Positions 32,885 to 41,572 of a stretch of 64,000 nucleotides of DNA are shown piece by piece. Numbering within the stretch: the first letter of the stretch is position 1; the number at the start of each line of letters is the position of its first letter. The position numbers and the translations under genes were made by a program. The DNA lies in NCBI GenBank assembly GCA_964595575.1, contig CAZQRA010000004.1, positions 1 through 64,000 on the forward strand, in the 5' to 3' direction. The notes under the pieces were generated by a model. It had not been told where the DNA came from. It ran no database searches and worked only from the letters and a program-made list of their open reading frames with translations. This DNA comes from PALSA-612 sp964595575 (GTDB lineage: Bacteria > Actinomycetota > Thermoleophilia > Gaiellales > Gaiellaceae).

Positions 32885-33775
32885 CTACGCGGCGCGGCGG
32901 ATCTGCTCGTCGAGGGAGATCAGGTCGACCTCGAAGAGCTCGAGCGCCGGCCCCATGTCGCAGACCTGGTCCCCGCCCTCGAGGAGCATGGTCAGCTCGT
33001 CGCGGGTGACGAGCGGGGAAGGGAGGCGCTCAGCCGCAGCCGCGAGCGCCCGCACGAGGCCCACCGGTAGGTGGACGAGGGCCCGGCGGGCGCCCAGGAC
33101 GCGCTGGATGCGGGCGTACAGCTCGTTCCAGGTGACGGCGTCGGGGCCTCCGAGCTCGAAGACGCGGCCGGCGGCCGCCTCCACCTCGACCCCTTGAGTG
33201 AAGAAGGAGGCCACGTCCTCGACCCAGATCGGCTGCAGCCGCGTCGTGCCGTCTCCGATCATGGGCACGACCGGCGACCAGCGCACCTGGCGGATGAGCA
33301 TGGGGAGGACGCCTCCGTCCTTCCCGAAGATGAAGCTGGGGCGGAACACGACGTGCTCGAGACCGGCGCTCCTCACGGCCTGCTCCATCTCCCACTTGGC
33401 CTGGAAGTAGGGCGTGAGGCTCCTCGTCCGCTCGCTCGTCCCCAGGGCGCTCATGAGGACGAAGCGACGCACGCCGGCCTTCTCGGCGGCAGCTACCAGG
33501 GAGGCGGTGGCCTGGGACATGATCCGCTCGAAGTCGCGGGGCCGGCCACGGATGATGGAGACGAGGTGGACCACGACCTCCACCCCTTCTGTGGCGCGGT
33601 GGAGGCTGCCCTCGTCGGTGACGTCCCCGGGAACGAGCTCGCAGCCCCAGGCCCGGAGGCGACCTGCCCGCCGGGGGTCGCGCACGAGAGCCCGCACCTC
33701 GTGGCCCCGCGCCCGCAGGGCGTGGGCGACCTTGGGGCCGACGAAGCCGGTGGCGCCGGTGACGAGGACCTTCAC
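32885..33775 (-). CDS. NAD(P)-binding epimerase-like protein (NDUFA9/NmrA group)
   Basis: 296 residues, atypical short-chain dehydrogenase: VLVTGATGFVGPKVAHALRARGHEVRALVR, LVPGDVTD, RFVLMSALGTSE, YFQAKWEMEQAV and VFRPSFIFG. This matches the complex I NDUFA9-like subgroup, mostly without known catalysis. GTG 33775 overlaps the dcd stop (GTGA), so it is cotranscribed with dcd. Confidence 0.82.
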   Translation of the reverse strand: MKVLVTGATGFVGPKVAHALRARGHEVRALVRDPRRAGRLRAWGCELVPGDVTDEGSLHRATEGVEVVVHLVSIIRGRPRDFERIMSQATASLVAAAEKAGVRRFVLMSALGTSERTRSLTPYFQAKWEMEQAVRSAGLEHVVFRPSFIFGKDGGVLPMLIRQVRWSPVVPMIGDGTTRLQPIWVEDVASFFTQGVEVEAAAGRVFELGGPDAVTWNELYARIQRVLGARRALVHLPVGLVRALAAAAERLPSPLVTRDELTMLLEGGDQVCDMGPALELFEVDLISLDEQIRRAA

Positions 33776-34350
33776 GACCCTCGTTCCGGGACGAAGTTCT
33801 GCCAGTAGCGGCTGGGGGTGGGGCCGCGCTGGCCTTGGTACTTGGAGCCGAGCCCGGCGCTCCCGTAGGGGGTCTCGGCCGGCTCGGTCAGCTGGACGAA
33901 CGAGACCTGCCCGATGCGCATCCCGTAGTAGATCGTGATGGGGAGGTTGGCGACGTTGGAGAGCTCGAGGGTAACGTGACCGTCCCAGCCGGGGTCGATG
34001 AAGCCGGCGGTGGAGTGGATGAGGAGGCCGAGGCGGCCCAGGGAGCTCTTGCCCTCCAGCCGGGCGACCAGGTCGTCGGGAAGTCTTATGCGCTCCAGGG
34101 TGGAACCGAGCACGAACTCGCCCGGGTGGAGGATGAAGGGGTGGCCGTCCTCGATCTCGACCAGCTCGGTCAGATCCTCCTGGGGCTCCCGCACGTCGAT
34201 GTAGGGGTAGCGGGCGTTGTGGAACACCCGGAAGTAGCGGTCGACCCGGACGTCGATGCTGGACGGCTGCAGCAGCGAGGGATCGTAGGGGTCGATCTCG
34301 ATCCGCCCCTCGCGGAGGAGGCGCTTGATCGTCCGGTCGGACAGGACCAC
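33772..34350 (-). CDS. dcd: dCTP deaminase
   Basis: Deaminates dCTP to dUTP (or to dUMP in the bifunctional form). 192 residues: VLSDRTIKRLLREGRI, LLQPSSIDVRVDRYFRVF, GKSSLGRLGLLIHSTAGFIDPGWDG (substrate loop) and THE-like ELSN with catalytic Glu. Length and the IHSTAGFIDPG motif resemble the actinobacterial enzymes that include bifunctional DCD-DUT, but I cannot tell which from sequence alone. GTG start with TAGAAT exactly 6 nt upstream. Confidence 0.95.
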   Translation of the reverse strand: MVLSDRTIKRLLREGRIEIDPYDPSLLQPSSIDVRVDRYFRVFHNARYPYIDVREPQEDLTELVEIEDGHPFILHPGEFVLGSTLERIRLPDDLVARLEGKSSLGRLGLLIHSTAGFIDPGWDGHVTLELSNVANLPITIYYGMRIGQVSFVQLTEPAETPYGSAGLGSKYQGQRGPTPSRYWQNFVPERGS

Positions 34351-34356
34351 GCGTCG

Positions 34357-34362
34357 ATTCTA
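34357..34362 (-). promoter_or_regulatory. -10-like TAGAAT, leaderless promoter of dcd
   Basis: Best -10 match in the window (5 of 6 to TATAAT). On the minus strand it is followed by CGACGC and the dcd GTG, so the first transcribed base should be at or beside the start codon. Confidence 0.55.
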
Positions 34363-34373
34363 GGCGCCCTGCC

Positions 34374-34398
34374 CATGTATGGGGCGTATTCATGTATG
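34374..34398. repeat. Two direct CATGTATG repeats between dcd and gabT
   Basis: CATGTATG occurs at 34374-34381 and again at 34391-34398, in a 25-base A/T-rich island between the two divergent promoters. Start-to-start spacing is 17 bases, so both lie roughly on the same DNA face if slightly over 1.5 turns. A regulator site or -35 regions are possible. Confidence 0.4.
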
Positions 34399-34419
34399 CA
34401 GGACGGCGGCGCCCTGCGC

Positions 34420-34425
34420 TATGCT
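34420..34425 (+). promoter_or_regulatory. -10-like TATGCT, leaderless promoter of gabT
   Basis: TATGCT is followed by 7 nt and ATG 34433, with no Shine-Dalgarno. This is the reason for taking ATG 34433 rather than ATG 34421, which lies inside the hexamer. Confidence 0.45.
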
Positions 34426-34432
34426 CGCTGCC

Positions 34433-35866
34433 ATGCCGGCCCCACGTGCGATCGAGCTTCGCACGGCCATCCCTGGTCCTCGCTCGCGAGCGGCGCTCGC
34501 CCGCAAGGAGCGAGCCGTGGCTGCGCCCTTGCGTGTCCTCCATCCCATCGTGGCGGCGAGCGGCCGGGGCGCCACCCTCACCGACGTGGACGGCAACACC
34601 TTCCTCGACCTCACGGGCGGGGTCGGGTGCCTCAACGTCGGCCATACCCACCCCAGGGTGGTGGCCGCCGCCCAGGAGCAGCTCGCCCGGCTCGCCCACA
34701 CCGACTTCACCGTCTGCCCCTACGAGGTGTACGTGGACCTCGCCGAGCGGTTGGCGGCCCGCGCTCCCATCGCGGGGCCGGTCAAGGCGGCGTTCTTCAA
34801 CTCCGGGGCGGAGGCGGTGGAGAACGCCGTCAAGGTCGCCCGCGCTTTCACCGGCAGGCCGGCTGTGGTCGCCTTCGAGGGGGCTTTCCACGGGCGCACT
34901 CTGCTCGCCCTCACGCTGACCTCGAAGACCCACCCCTACAAGGCGGGCCTGGGGCCGCTCGCGCCCGAGGTCTACCGAGCCCCCTACCCCAATAGCTACC
35001 GGGGACCCGACGCCCGTGCCGCCGTCGAGGCCCTGGAGCGGCTGTTCGTGACCCAGGTGGCGGCCGAGGAGGTGGCAGCGGTGGTGGTCGAGCCGGTGCA
35101 GGGGGAAGGCGGCTTCCTCGTGTCGCCGCCCGAGTTCCTGGCCGGGCTGCGTCGTATCTGCGACCGGCACGGGATCGTGCTGGTGGTGGACGAGGTGCAG
35201 ACGGGCTTCGGCCGCACTGGGCACTTCTTCGCCGTCGAGCGCTACGGGGTCGAGCCTGACCTCCTCTGCGCTGCCAAGTCGATCGCGGGCGGACTCCCCC
35301 TGTCTGCGGTGCTGGGCCGAGCCGAGGTCATGGACGCTCCCGCGCCGGGGGCGATCGGAGGCACCTTCGTGGGCAACCCCGTCTCCCTGGCGGCGGCCGT
35401 GGCCGTGCTGGAGGTGATCGAGGAGGAGCGGCTGCTCGAGCGGGCGGTGGCGATCGGGGAGACGATCCGGGCCCGCATGCTTGCCTGGCAGGAGCGCTAC
35501 CCCGCGATCGGCGATGTCCGCGGCCTCGGGGCCATGCTGGCGATCGAGCTCGTGCGCGACCGGGCCGGGAAGGAGCCTGCTCCTGAGCTGGCGGAGGCGG
35601 TCGTGCGGCGGGCGGCCGAGCGCGGCCTCCTCCTCCTCACCGCCGGGGTGTACGGCAACTGCATCCGCGTGCTCGTGCCGCTCGTGATCTCGGACGCCCA
35701 GATCGAGGAGGCGCTCGACGTCTGGGAGCAGGCGCTGGATGACGTCCTCGGCTCGGCGTATGGCGCGGGGCACGGCCGGGGAGGAGCCGGCGCCTCCGGG
35801 GACGAGGTGCCAGGAGGGGGCCGGTCGAGCGACATCCCCGCAGTGCGTCTCCCGGATCCCGCATGA
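34433..35866 (+). CDS. gabT: Class III aminotransferase (4-aminobutyrate aminotransferase-like)
   Basis: PLP-dependent transamination of an omega-amino substrate, probably GABA to succinate semialdehyde. 477 residues: FFNSGAEAVENAVKVAR, FEGAFHGRT, VVVEPVQGEGG, VVDEVQTGFGRTG and AAKSIAGGLPLSAVLG (PLP Lys). The fold ends near IEEALDVWEQAL; the last 32 residues (Gly/Ala/Ser-rich) have no family counterpart and may be a non-functional extension. Stop overlaps the next start as ATGA. No GABA permease or succinate-semialdehyde dehydrogenase is near, so ornithine- or putrescine-type aminotransferase activity is possible. Confidence 0.88.
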   Translation: MPAPRAIELRTAIPGPRSRAALARKERAVAAPLRVLHPIVAASGRGATLTDVDGNTFLDLTGGVGCLNVGHTHPRVVAAAQEQLARLAHTDFTVCPYEVYVDLAERLAARAPIAGPVKAAFFNSGAEAVENAVKVARAFTGRPAVVAFEGAFHGRTLLALTLTSKTHPYKAGLGPLAPEVYRAPYPNSYRGPDARAAVEALERLFVTQVAAEEVAAVVVEPVQGEGGFLVSPPEFLAGLRRICDRHGIVLVVDEVQTGFGRTGHFFAVERYGVEPDLLCAAKSIAGGLPLSAVLGRAEVMDAPAPGAIGGTFVGNPVSLAAAVAVLEVIEEERLLERAVAIGETIRARMLAWQERYPAIGDVRGLGAMLAIELVRDRAGKEPAPELAEAVVRRAAERGLLLLTAGVYGNCIRVLVPLVISDAQIEEALDVWEQALDDVLGSAYGAGHGRGGAGASGDEVPGGGRSSDIPAVRLPDPA

Positions 35867-36909
35867 CGTCGCCACTCTGGCCGACGAGATCGGTAGCTCG
35901 CATGGGTCGGTTGCCCGCTCCTACCGCCTCTACCCCCACGCTGGTCGGGCTAGGGGTCGCCCTCGTCGCCCTCGCCGCCCTCGTCGTGCTTCCCGCCGGT
36001 GCCGCCGGGACCCCGGCGAGGGCAGGCACGAATCCGTTCGGGGTCATGCTGCCCGCCCGCCTAGCTCGCTCGCCGGCGGGAATGGAGCTCGCCAAGACGC
36101 TGGGGGTTACCTACTTCCGTCCGTCGTCCCTCTTCCTCGATCGCGAGAAGGCGACCTGTAGGGAATGCGACGCAGCCCGTGTTGCAGGGCTGAAGCTGGT
36201 GCTCACGGTGCGGGCGAGTGGCCCCTCCGCTACGCTCCCGCCACCCGATCTCGCTACGTTTCGCCGGAGGGTGCGGCGGGTCCTGGAGCGGTACGCCCCG
36301 GCCGTGCTCGTGGTGGAGAACGAGGAGAGCTCGCGTCTCTTCTACGCCGGCACGCCCGAGGCGTACGGGGCCGAGCTGAAGGCCGCCTGCGAGGTGGCCC
36401 ACGACCGGGGCATCGCCTGTGCCAACGGCGGCCTCGTTAGCACCCTGGTGGCGCTGCTCGTGGAGGACTCCTATCGAGAGAGGGGAGACGTGGAGTCGGC
36501 CCGAGACTTCGCCGCTCGGGCGCTCTCGCCCCAGACGAGGCGGAGGTTGCGCTCGGCGCCGGCGCGAGCGCTCGTCGACAAGGGCAAGGCCCTCATCGAG
36601 GCTTACCGCGCTGCCGGAGCGGACTACGCGAACTTCCACTGGTACATCGCCGACACCAAGGCCTTGAGGGAGGCGGTCGCCTTCCTCGAAGACGCCACCC
36701 GCCTCCCGGTGATCACCAACGAGATCGGCCAGCTCACCGACGATCCACGGCAGACGACGGCGGTCATGAGGACGATCGTGGAGCTAGGCGTGCCTATCGC
36801 CGTGTGGTTTGGCCTGGACGGGCCCAAGGCACGAGGATTGGTCGACGAGGACGGGAGCCTTCGGCCGACGGGTAGGGCGTTCAAGCGCTTCATCGAAGGG
36901 TCGCGGTGA
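35863..36909 (+). CDS. Secreted TIM-barrel glycosidase-like protein
   Basis: 348 residues. Signal/anchor segment (TLVGLGVALVALAALVVLPAGAAG, quoted in part: LVGLGVALVALAALVV) ends near residue 48. The rest looks like a beta/alpha barrel: FGVMLPARL, VTYFRPSSLF, LVLTVRA, VLVVENEESS (acid/base-like Asn-Glu), FHWYIADT, LPVITNEIGQLTD (nucleophile-like Glu) and VWFGLDGP. The Asn-Glu after strand 4 and Glu after strand 7 pattern matches clan GH-A, though I cannot name a family. ATG 35863 overlaps the gabT stop (ATGA); ATG 35902 is an alternative. Confidence 0.55.
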   Translation: MTSPLWPTRSVARMGRLPAPTASTPTLVGLGVALVALAALVVLPAGAAGTPARAGTNPFGVMLPARLARSPAGMELAKTLGVTYFRPSSLFLDREKATCRECDAARVAGLKLVLTVRASGPSATLPPPDLATFRRRVRRVLERYAPAVLVVENEESSRLFYAGTPEAYGAELKAACEVAHDRGIACANGGLVSTLVALLVEDSYRERGDVESARDFAARALSPQTRRRLRSAPARALVDKGKALIEAYRAAGADYANFHWYIADTKALREAVAFLEDATRLPVITNEIGQLTDDPRQTTAVMRTIVELGVPIAVWFGLDGPKARGLVDEDGSLRPTGRAFKRFIEGSR

Positions 36910-36961
36910 GCGCTCGGCGCTGCCGAAACCGTCCTGCCATCCCGCCTGCGCTCGAGCGCGC

Positions 36962-38014
36962 TCAGTAGCGGAGGTTGGAGCGGCGGGCGTGTCGCTCCAG
37001 GGCCAGCTCGATCAGCCGGTCGAGGAGCTCCCCGTAGGAAAGGCCCGAGGCCTCGAACAGCTTGGCGTAGACGCTGGTAGCGGTGAAGCCGGGGATGGTG
37101 TTCAGCTCGTTCACGAGTACCCGGCCGTCTGCCTGCACGAAGCAGTCGACCCTGGCCATGCCCTCGCACTCGGTGGCGACGAACGCGTCCACCGAGATCT
37201 CCTGGACGCGCTCGACCTGCTCCTCGGGGATGCGGGGCGGCACGATCAGGTCCATCCCGCCCTCGTCGTACTTGGCCGAGTAGTCGTACCAGTCCTCGCC
37301 GGCGAAGCCGTGGGCCACGATCTCGCCGGGGAGGGAGGCGACCGGGCGCTCGTTGCCGAGGACGCTGCACTCGACCTCGATCCCCGGCACGTACTCCTCG
37401 ATCAGCACCTTGTCGTCGTGTCGGCGGGCGAGGGCGACCGCAGGCTCCAGCTCCTCCGGCCGCCGCACCTTGGTGATCCCCACCGAGGAGCCGAGCCGGG
37501 CCGGCTTGACGAACACCGGGTAGTCGAAGGGGTGGGCCGCAGGATCCCCTGAGCGGAGGGTGACGCTACGGGTGACGGGGATGCCCCGGTCGCGGAGTAC
37601 CGCCTTCATGAGGTCCTTGTCCATGCAGACGGCCGAGGCGGCGACGCCGGCGCCCACGTAGGGGACGCCCAGGAGCTCGAGGAGGCCCTGGACGGTGCCG
37701 TCCTCGCCGAAGGGGCCGTGGAGCAGGGGCATGACCACGTCTGCGTCGACCAGGGCGNNNNNNNNNNNNNNNNNNNNNNNNNNNNNNNNNNNNNGGGGCA
37801 CGCGGGGGGACGGGGACGAGCCCGGCTGGTCGGGGTCGGCGACGAAGGGGGTGACGAGCGACCAGCGGCCGTCCCGGCCGATCTCCACCCCTGCCACCTC
37901 GTAGCCGCGTCGGTCGAGAGCCTGGATCACCGATCGAGCGGAGGCGAGCGAGACCTCGTGCTCGCTCGATCGACCCCCCATGAGGACGAGCACGCGGCGA
38001 GGAGACCCGCTCAC
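36962..38014 (-). CDS. ddl: D-alanine--D-alanine ligase, with an assembly gap
   Basis: ATP-grasp enzyme joining two D-Ala for peptidoglycan. About 350 residues: GGRSSEHEVSLASA, PLLHGPFGEDGTVQGLLE, VFVKPARLGSSVGI, EVECSVLGN, ARVDCFVQADGRVLVNELNTIPGFT all match Ddl. Bases 37758-37794 are N, hiding about 12 residues just before the LLHG motif; the frame matches on both sides, so the gene is probably intact. GTG 38014 overlaps the pknB stop (GTGA), putting ddl at the end of the cell-wall operon. Confidence 0.93.
   Translation of the reverse strand: MSGSPRRVLVLMGGRSSEHEVSLASARSVIQALDRRGYEVAGVEIGRDGRWSLVTPFVADPDQPGSSPSPRVPXXXXXXXXXXXXXALVDADVVMPLLHGPFGEDGTVQGLLELLGVPYVGAGVAASAVCMDKDLMKAVLRDRGIPVTRSVTLRSGDPAAHPFDYPVFVKPARLGSSVGITKVRRPEELEPAVALARRHDDKVLIEEYVPGIEVECSVLGNERPVASLPGEIVAHGFAGEDWYDYSAKYDEGGMDLIVPPRIPEEQVERVQEISVDAFVATECEGMARVDCFVQADGRVLVNELNTIPGFTATSVYAKLFEASGLSYGELLDRLIELALERHARRSNLRY
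37758..37794. other. Assembly gap (37 N) inside ddl
   Basis: Thirty-seven undetermined bases within the ddl coding region. The reading frame is kept if the N count is right. Confidence 0.95.
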
Positions 38015-40080
38015 GGCAGAGGGACGGTGTCCGTGGGGGCCGGCGTCGTAGGCGGAGGCGAGGCGGCGGGGGGCGGGACCGGGGGCGGGGCAGTGGTGGT
38101 CGGCGGCACAACCGGGGTGGTCGTAGGCGGAGGCGCCGTCGTCGGGGGCGGAGTCGGCACGGTGGTCGTGGGGGGCGGCTCGTAGCTTCCCACCACGATG
38201 GTCACCGTCGAGCCCAGCTGGAGTTCCTCTCCCTCGCTCGGGATCTGGCTCAGGACGAGGCCGTCCTGGCCGGGGTCGCTCGTCTTGACCCGGGTCACCA
38301 CGGCCCTGAGGCCGGCGGCGCGGAGCGCCGCTTTGGCCGACTCCTCGTCCAGGTCGACCACGTTCGGCACCTGGGCTGTCTTCGGCCCCTTGGAGACGGT
38401 GAGCGTGATGGTGGTGCCCCGGGGCTCCTGGGATCCTCCCGGGGGATCCATGGACAGCACCGTTCCCCTCGGCTGGCTCGAGTCGACCAGCTTGGGCGGA
38501 GCCGGGCGGAAGCCTGCCCTCTGGAGGACGATGACCGCCTCCTCGTAGGTCTTGCCCACGACGGAAGGCACCGGGACCGGCTTCAAGCCCTTGGAGACGT
38601 TGATGCGGACGGCTGTCCCCTGGAGCACGCTTGTCCCGGGCGCGAGGGCCTGGGCGCTCACGGTGCCCGGCGGCCGCTCCGAGTAGACCTCGAACACGGA
38701 GGCCTTGAGGCCGGCTCGGGTGAGCTCGGCCACCGCGTCGGCGAGGCTCTTCCCCACGAGATTGGGCACCACCGTCCGTGGCTTCCCCCTGGAGACCGTG
38801 AGGAGGACGGCGGTGGCTCGGTCCACGCGCACGCCGCCGCCCGGGTCCTGGTCGACGACCTGGCCGGCGGGGACGTCGTCGCTGAAGACGCGGCGGATGC
38901 TCACGTTGAGCCCCGCGGCCAAGATGGCCTGGCGGGCGACCGCCTCCGGCTTTCCCGCCACCGAGGGGACGGCGATCGGCTTGGCCTCCGCCAGCTGGTC
39001 CTGCACCCTGGAGTAGACGTAGAAGCCTGCGACGCCGGCCGCGGCCAGGAGGAGCAGGGCCAGAAGCCAGGGCCACAGGGGCCGCCGCCGCACGGGCTCC
39101 TCGTACTCGTAGTAGCGGCTGGCGGGCCCCCCCGTGGGCGCGGGCTGGGCTGTCCTCCCCTCGGTCGCCACCTGGGTAGGGGCGGCCTCGATGCCCGCGC
39201 CCGCGAGCACCTGCGTGGCCGCCTCCTCGGTCTCGGGGGCGGCGGAGAGCCCGCCTGCCACCCGCACGAGGTCGGCGTCCATGTCGCGAGCGCTCGGGTA
39301 GCGATCCTGGGGGTTCTTGGCCAGACAGCGGAGGACGACCTGGTCGAGCGCCCGGGGCACCTCGGGGCGAAGGCTGGAGGGGGGCTCGGGCACCGAGGAG
39401 AGGTGCTTCATGGCGATCTCGAGCGGGGTATCGCCGGAGAACGGCACCCTGCCGGTGAGCATCTCGTAGAGGACGATGCCCACCGAGTAGATGTCCGAGG
39501 CCGGGCTGACCTGCGCCCCCCGGGCCTGCTCGGGGGACAGGTACTGGGCTGTGCCCACGATCGATCCCGCCTCCGTCATCTGGCTCGTGCCCGAGCGGGC
39601 GATGCCGAAGTCGGTCACCTTCAGCCGACCATCCGGCGCCACGATGACGTTGTGGGGCTTGATGTCCCGGTGAACGATGCCGTGGCGGTGGGCGAAGTCG
39701 AGGGCGGCGAGGATCTGGCGGGCGTAGTCGATGGCCACCCGGATGGGGGTGGGACCTCGCTCGATCAGGAGCTGCTTGAGCGTCTTTCCCTCCAGGTACT
39801 CCATGGCGATGTAGTAGGTACCCTCGGCCCTGCCCCGGTCGTAGATGGCGACGATGTTGGGATGGGAGAGCCTGGCCGCGTTGCTGGCCTCCCGACGGAA
39901 GCGCTCCACGAACTGCTCGTCCCGAGCGTGGCGCTCGTCCAGCAGCTTGATCGCCACTTTCCGCCCCAGCTCCTGGTCCTCGGCCAGGTAGACGACCGCC
40001 ATGCCCCCGCTCCCCAGCCGGCGCAGCACCCGGTAGCGGCCGTCCAGGACCTTGTCGATGAGGGTGTCGGAGGTCGCCAC
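38011..40080 (-). CDS. pknB: Ser/Thr protein kinase PknB with four PASTA domains
   Basis: Membrane kinase that senses muropeptides and controls growth and division. 689 residues: kinase domain (about 15-275) with LGSGGMAVVYLAED, VAIKLL, IVHRDIKPHNVIV, DFGIAR and the activation loop T-x-T-like SQMTEAGSIVGTAQYLSPEQ; one TM (about 334-357); four PASTA repeats (about 363-630), each with a P-(S/N)-(V/L)-V-G-type start; and a Pro/Thr/Val-rich tail of about 50 residues. GTG start. Part of the fhaA-fhaB-pstP-rodA-pbpA-pknB set, with ddl added at the end. Confidence 0.96.
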   Translation of the reverse strand: MATSDTLIDKVLDGRYRVLRRLGSGGMAVVYLAEDQELGRKVAIKLLDERHARDEQFVERFRREASNAARLSHPNIVAIYDRGRAEGTYYIAMEYLEGKTLKQLLIERGPTPIRVAIDYARQILAALDFAHRHGIVHRDIKPHNVIVAPDGRLKVTDFGIARSGTSQMTEAGSIVGTAQYLSPEQARGAQVSPASDIYSVGIVLYEMLTGRVPFSGDTPLEIAMKHLSSVPEPPSSLRPEVPRALDQVVLRCLAKNPQDRYPSARDMDADLVRVAGGLSAAPETEEAATQVLAGAGIEAAPTQVATEGRTAQPAPTGGPASRYYEYEEPVRRRPLWPWLLALLLLAAAGVAGFYVYSRVQDQLAEAKPIAVPSVAGKPEAVARQAILAAGLNVSIRRVFSDDVPAGQVVDQDPGGGVRVDRATAVLLTVSRGKPRTVVPNLVGKSLADAVAELTRAGLKASVFEVYSERPPGTVSAQALAPGTSVLQGTAVRINVSKGLKPVPVPSVVGKTYEEAVIVLQRAGFRPAPPKLVDSSQPRGTVLSMDPPGGSQEPRGTTITLTVSKGPKTAQVPNVVDLDEESAKAALRAAGLRAVVTRVKTSDPGQDGLVLSQIPSEGEELQLGSTVTIVVGSYEPPPTTTVPTPPPTTAPPPTTTPVVPPTTTAPPPVPPPAASPPPTTPAPTDTVPLP

Positions 40081-40093
40081 CGGTCTCTACAGG

Positions 40094-41572
40094 TTAGGCC
40101 CCCGGGCGAAGGAGCGTCTCCAGGACTCGTCGGGCGATGGGCGCCGCCGTCGCTCCTCCCGTTCCCGCTTGGCCCTCGAGCACCACCGCCACCGCCACTC
40201 GGGGCCGATCGGCCGGGGCGAAGGCGAGGAACCAGGCGGTGTTGCGGTCCGCCTGACCGGTCTCGGCGGTACCGGTCTTGCCGGCCACGCGGACCCCCGG
40301 GATCTGGGCGGCGGTACCGGTGCCGGCGGCCACTACCGCCTCCATCATCTGGCTCAGGCGGGCTGCGGTGGTGGAGCTGATCGGCCGACCCATCTCCTTC
40401 GGCTTCGTGCGCCGGAGCAGCCCTCCTCCCGGCTGGAGGATGCGCTCTACCAGGTAGGGGCGCATGAGGACGCCCCGGTTGGCGATAGCCGAGGCCACCA
40501 TCGCCATCTGTAGCGGGGTGACCTGCAGTCGCTCCTGGCCGAAGGCGAGTCGCCCGGGATCGACCTCGTAGTCGTGCTTGGGCCAGAAGAGACGCCCCCG
40601 CGCGTACAAGCCGCTCGGCCGTACCTCCTCCGAGGGGAGCTCGAGGGGCGGGCGGCTGTAGAAGCCGAAGCGGCGAGCGTACTCGAGCACCCGCGAGGCG
40701 CCCAGTCTCTTTCCCACCTCGCAGAAGACGGCGTTGATGGAGTGCTGCAGGGCCTGGGCCAAGGTGACGAGCCCGAACCGCTCCGGGCCCGACTGGTCGG
40801 AGAAGTTGTAGACGGGCTTTCCGTACTCGATGCAGTAGCCACGGTCGAGGAAGGTGGAGTCCGGGCGGAAGGTCCCGCTGTCCAGCGCGGCCGCGGCCGT
40901 CACCACCTTGAAGGTGGAGCCGGGGGCGTAGAGGCCGGCCGTGGCCCGGTCGAGGAGGGGGGCGGCGGGCGAGCAGTCAGCCCTGGTCCGGGCGATCCGC
41001 TGGAAGTCCCGCTCCACCAGGTTGGGATCGTAGGTAGGGGAGGTGGCCATGACGAGCACCCGCCCCGTTGCCGGCTCCAGGGCCACGACTGCCCCGCAGG
41101 CTCGGCCCAGGGCTTCCTGGGCCGCCCGTTGAGCTCGGGGCCTCAGGGTGAGGACGAGGGAGTTACCCTCGATCGTGCCTCCGGTCAGGCGATCGAGGGC
41201 CGTATCGAGCACCGTCTCCAGGTCGGCGTTGGAGCCGGTCAGGTAGTCGTTGAGGGAGCGCTCCAGCCCGGTGCGGAAGCGGGCCTGGGTGGAGTAACCG
41301 ACCACCGCCGCCGCCAGCTTGCCCTGGGGGTAGCGGCGCAGGTAGAACGTCTGGCCGGCCACGCGGCGAACCCGGTTGGCGGCGAGCAGGGTGCCGTCGG
41401 CAGCGTAGACGAGGCCCCGCTTGACGCGGAACTGGGCGACCCGCTTCAGCGCGTTGTCCTGGCGGGCGGCCAGGTCGCCGGCCGCCCACGCCTGCCAGTA
41501 GGTGGTGGCGAGGACGAGGGCCACGAGGAGGGCGACCGCCACCAGGGCTAGGCGTCGGATGGGCTCGTTCAC
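40094..41572 (-). CDS. pbpA: Penicillin-binding protein PbpA (class B transpeptidase)
   Basis: Septal or lateral transpeptidase working with the adjacent SEDS protein. About 492 residues: N-terminal TM (LALVAVALLVALVLATTYW), dimerisation domain, then transpeptidase motifs GSTFK (Ser about 218), SIN, and KTGTAE (about 430). GTG 41572 overlaps the rodA stop (GTGA). No PASTA domains here. Position between rodA and pknB matches the actinobacterial pbpA. Confidence 0.94.
   Translation of the reverse strand: MNEPIRRLALVAVALLVALVLATTYWQAWAAGDLAARQDNALKRVAQFRVKRGLVYAADGTLLAANRVRRVAGQTFYLRRYPQGKLAAAVVGYSTQARFRTGLERSLNDYLTGSNADLETVLDTALDRLTGGTIEGNSLVLTLRPRAQRAAQEALGRACGAVVALEPATGRVLVMATSPTYDPNLVERDFQRIARTRADCSPAAPLLDRATAGLYAPGSTFKVVTAAAALDSGTFRPDSTFLDRGYCIEYGKPVYNFSDQSGPERFGLVTLAQALQHSINAVFCEVGKRLGASRVLEYARRFGFYSRPPLELPSEEVRPSGLYARGRLFWPKHDYEVDPGRLAFGQERLQVTPLQMAMVASAIANRGVLMRPYLVERILQPGGGLLRRTKPKEMGRPISSTTAARLSQMMEAVVAAGTGTAAQIPGVRVAGKTGTAETGQADRNTAWFLAFAPADRPRVAVAVVLEGQAGTGGATAAPIARRVLETLLRPGA

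Noticed and set aside
35750..35866. GC-rich hairpin-forming region at the gabT end as a tRNA or RNA gene
   Set aside because: No cloverleaf, T-loop or anticodon arm can be drawn; it codes in frame with gabT.
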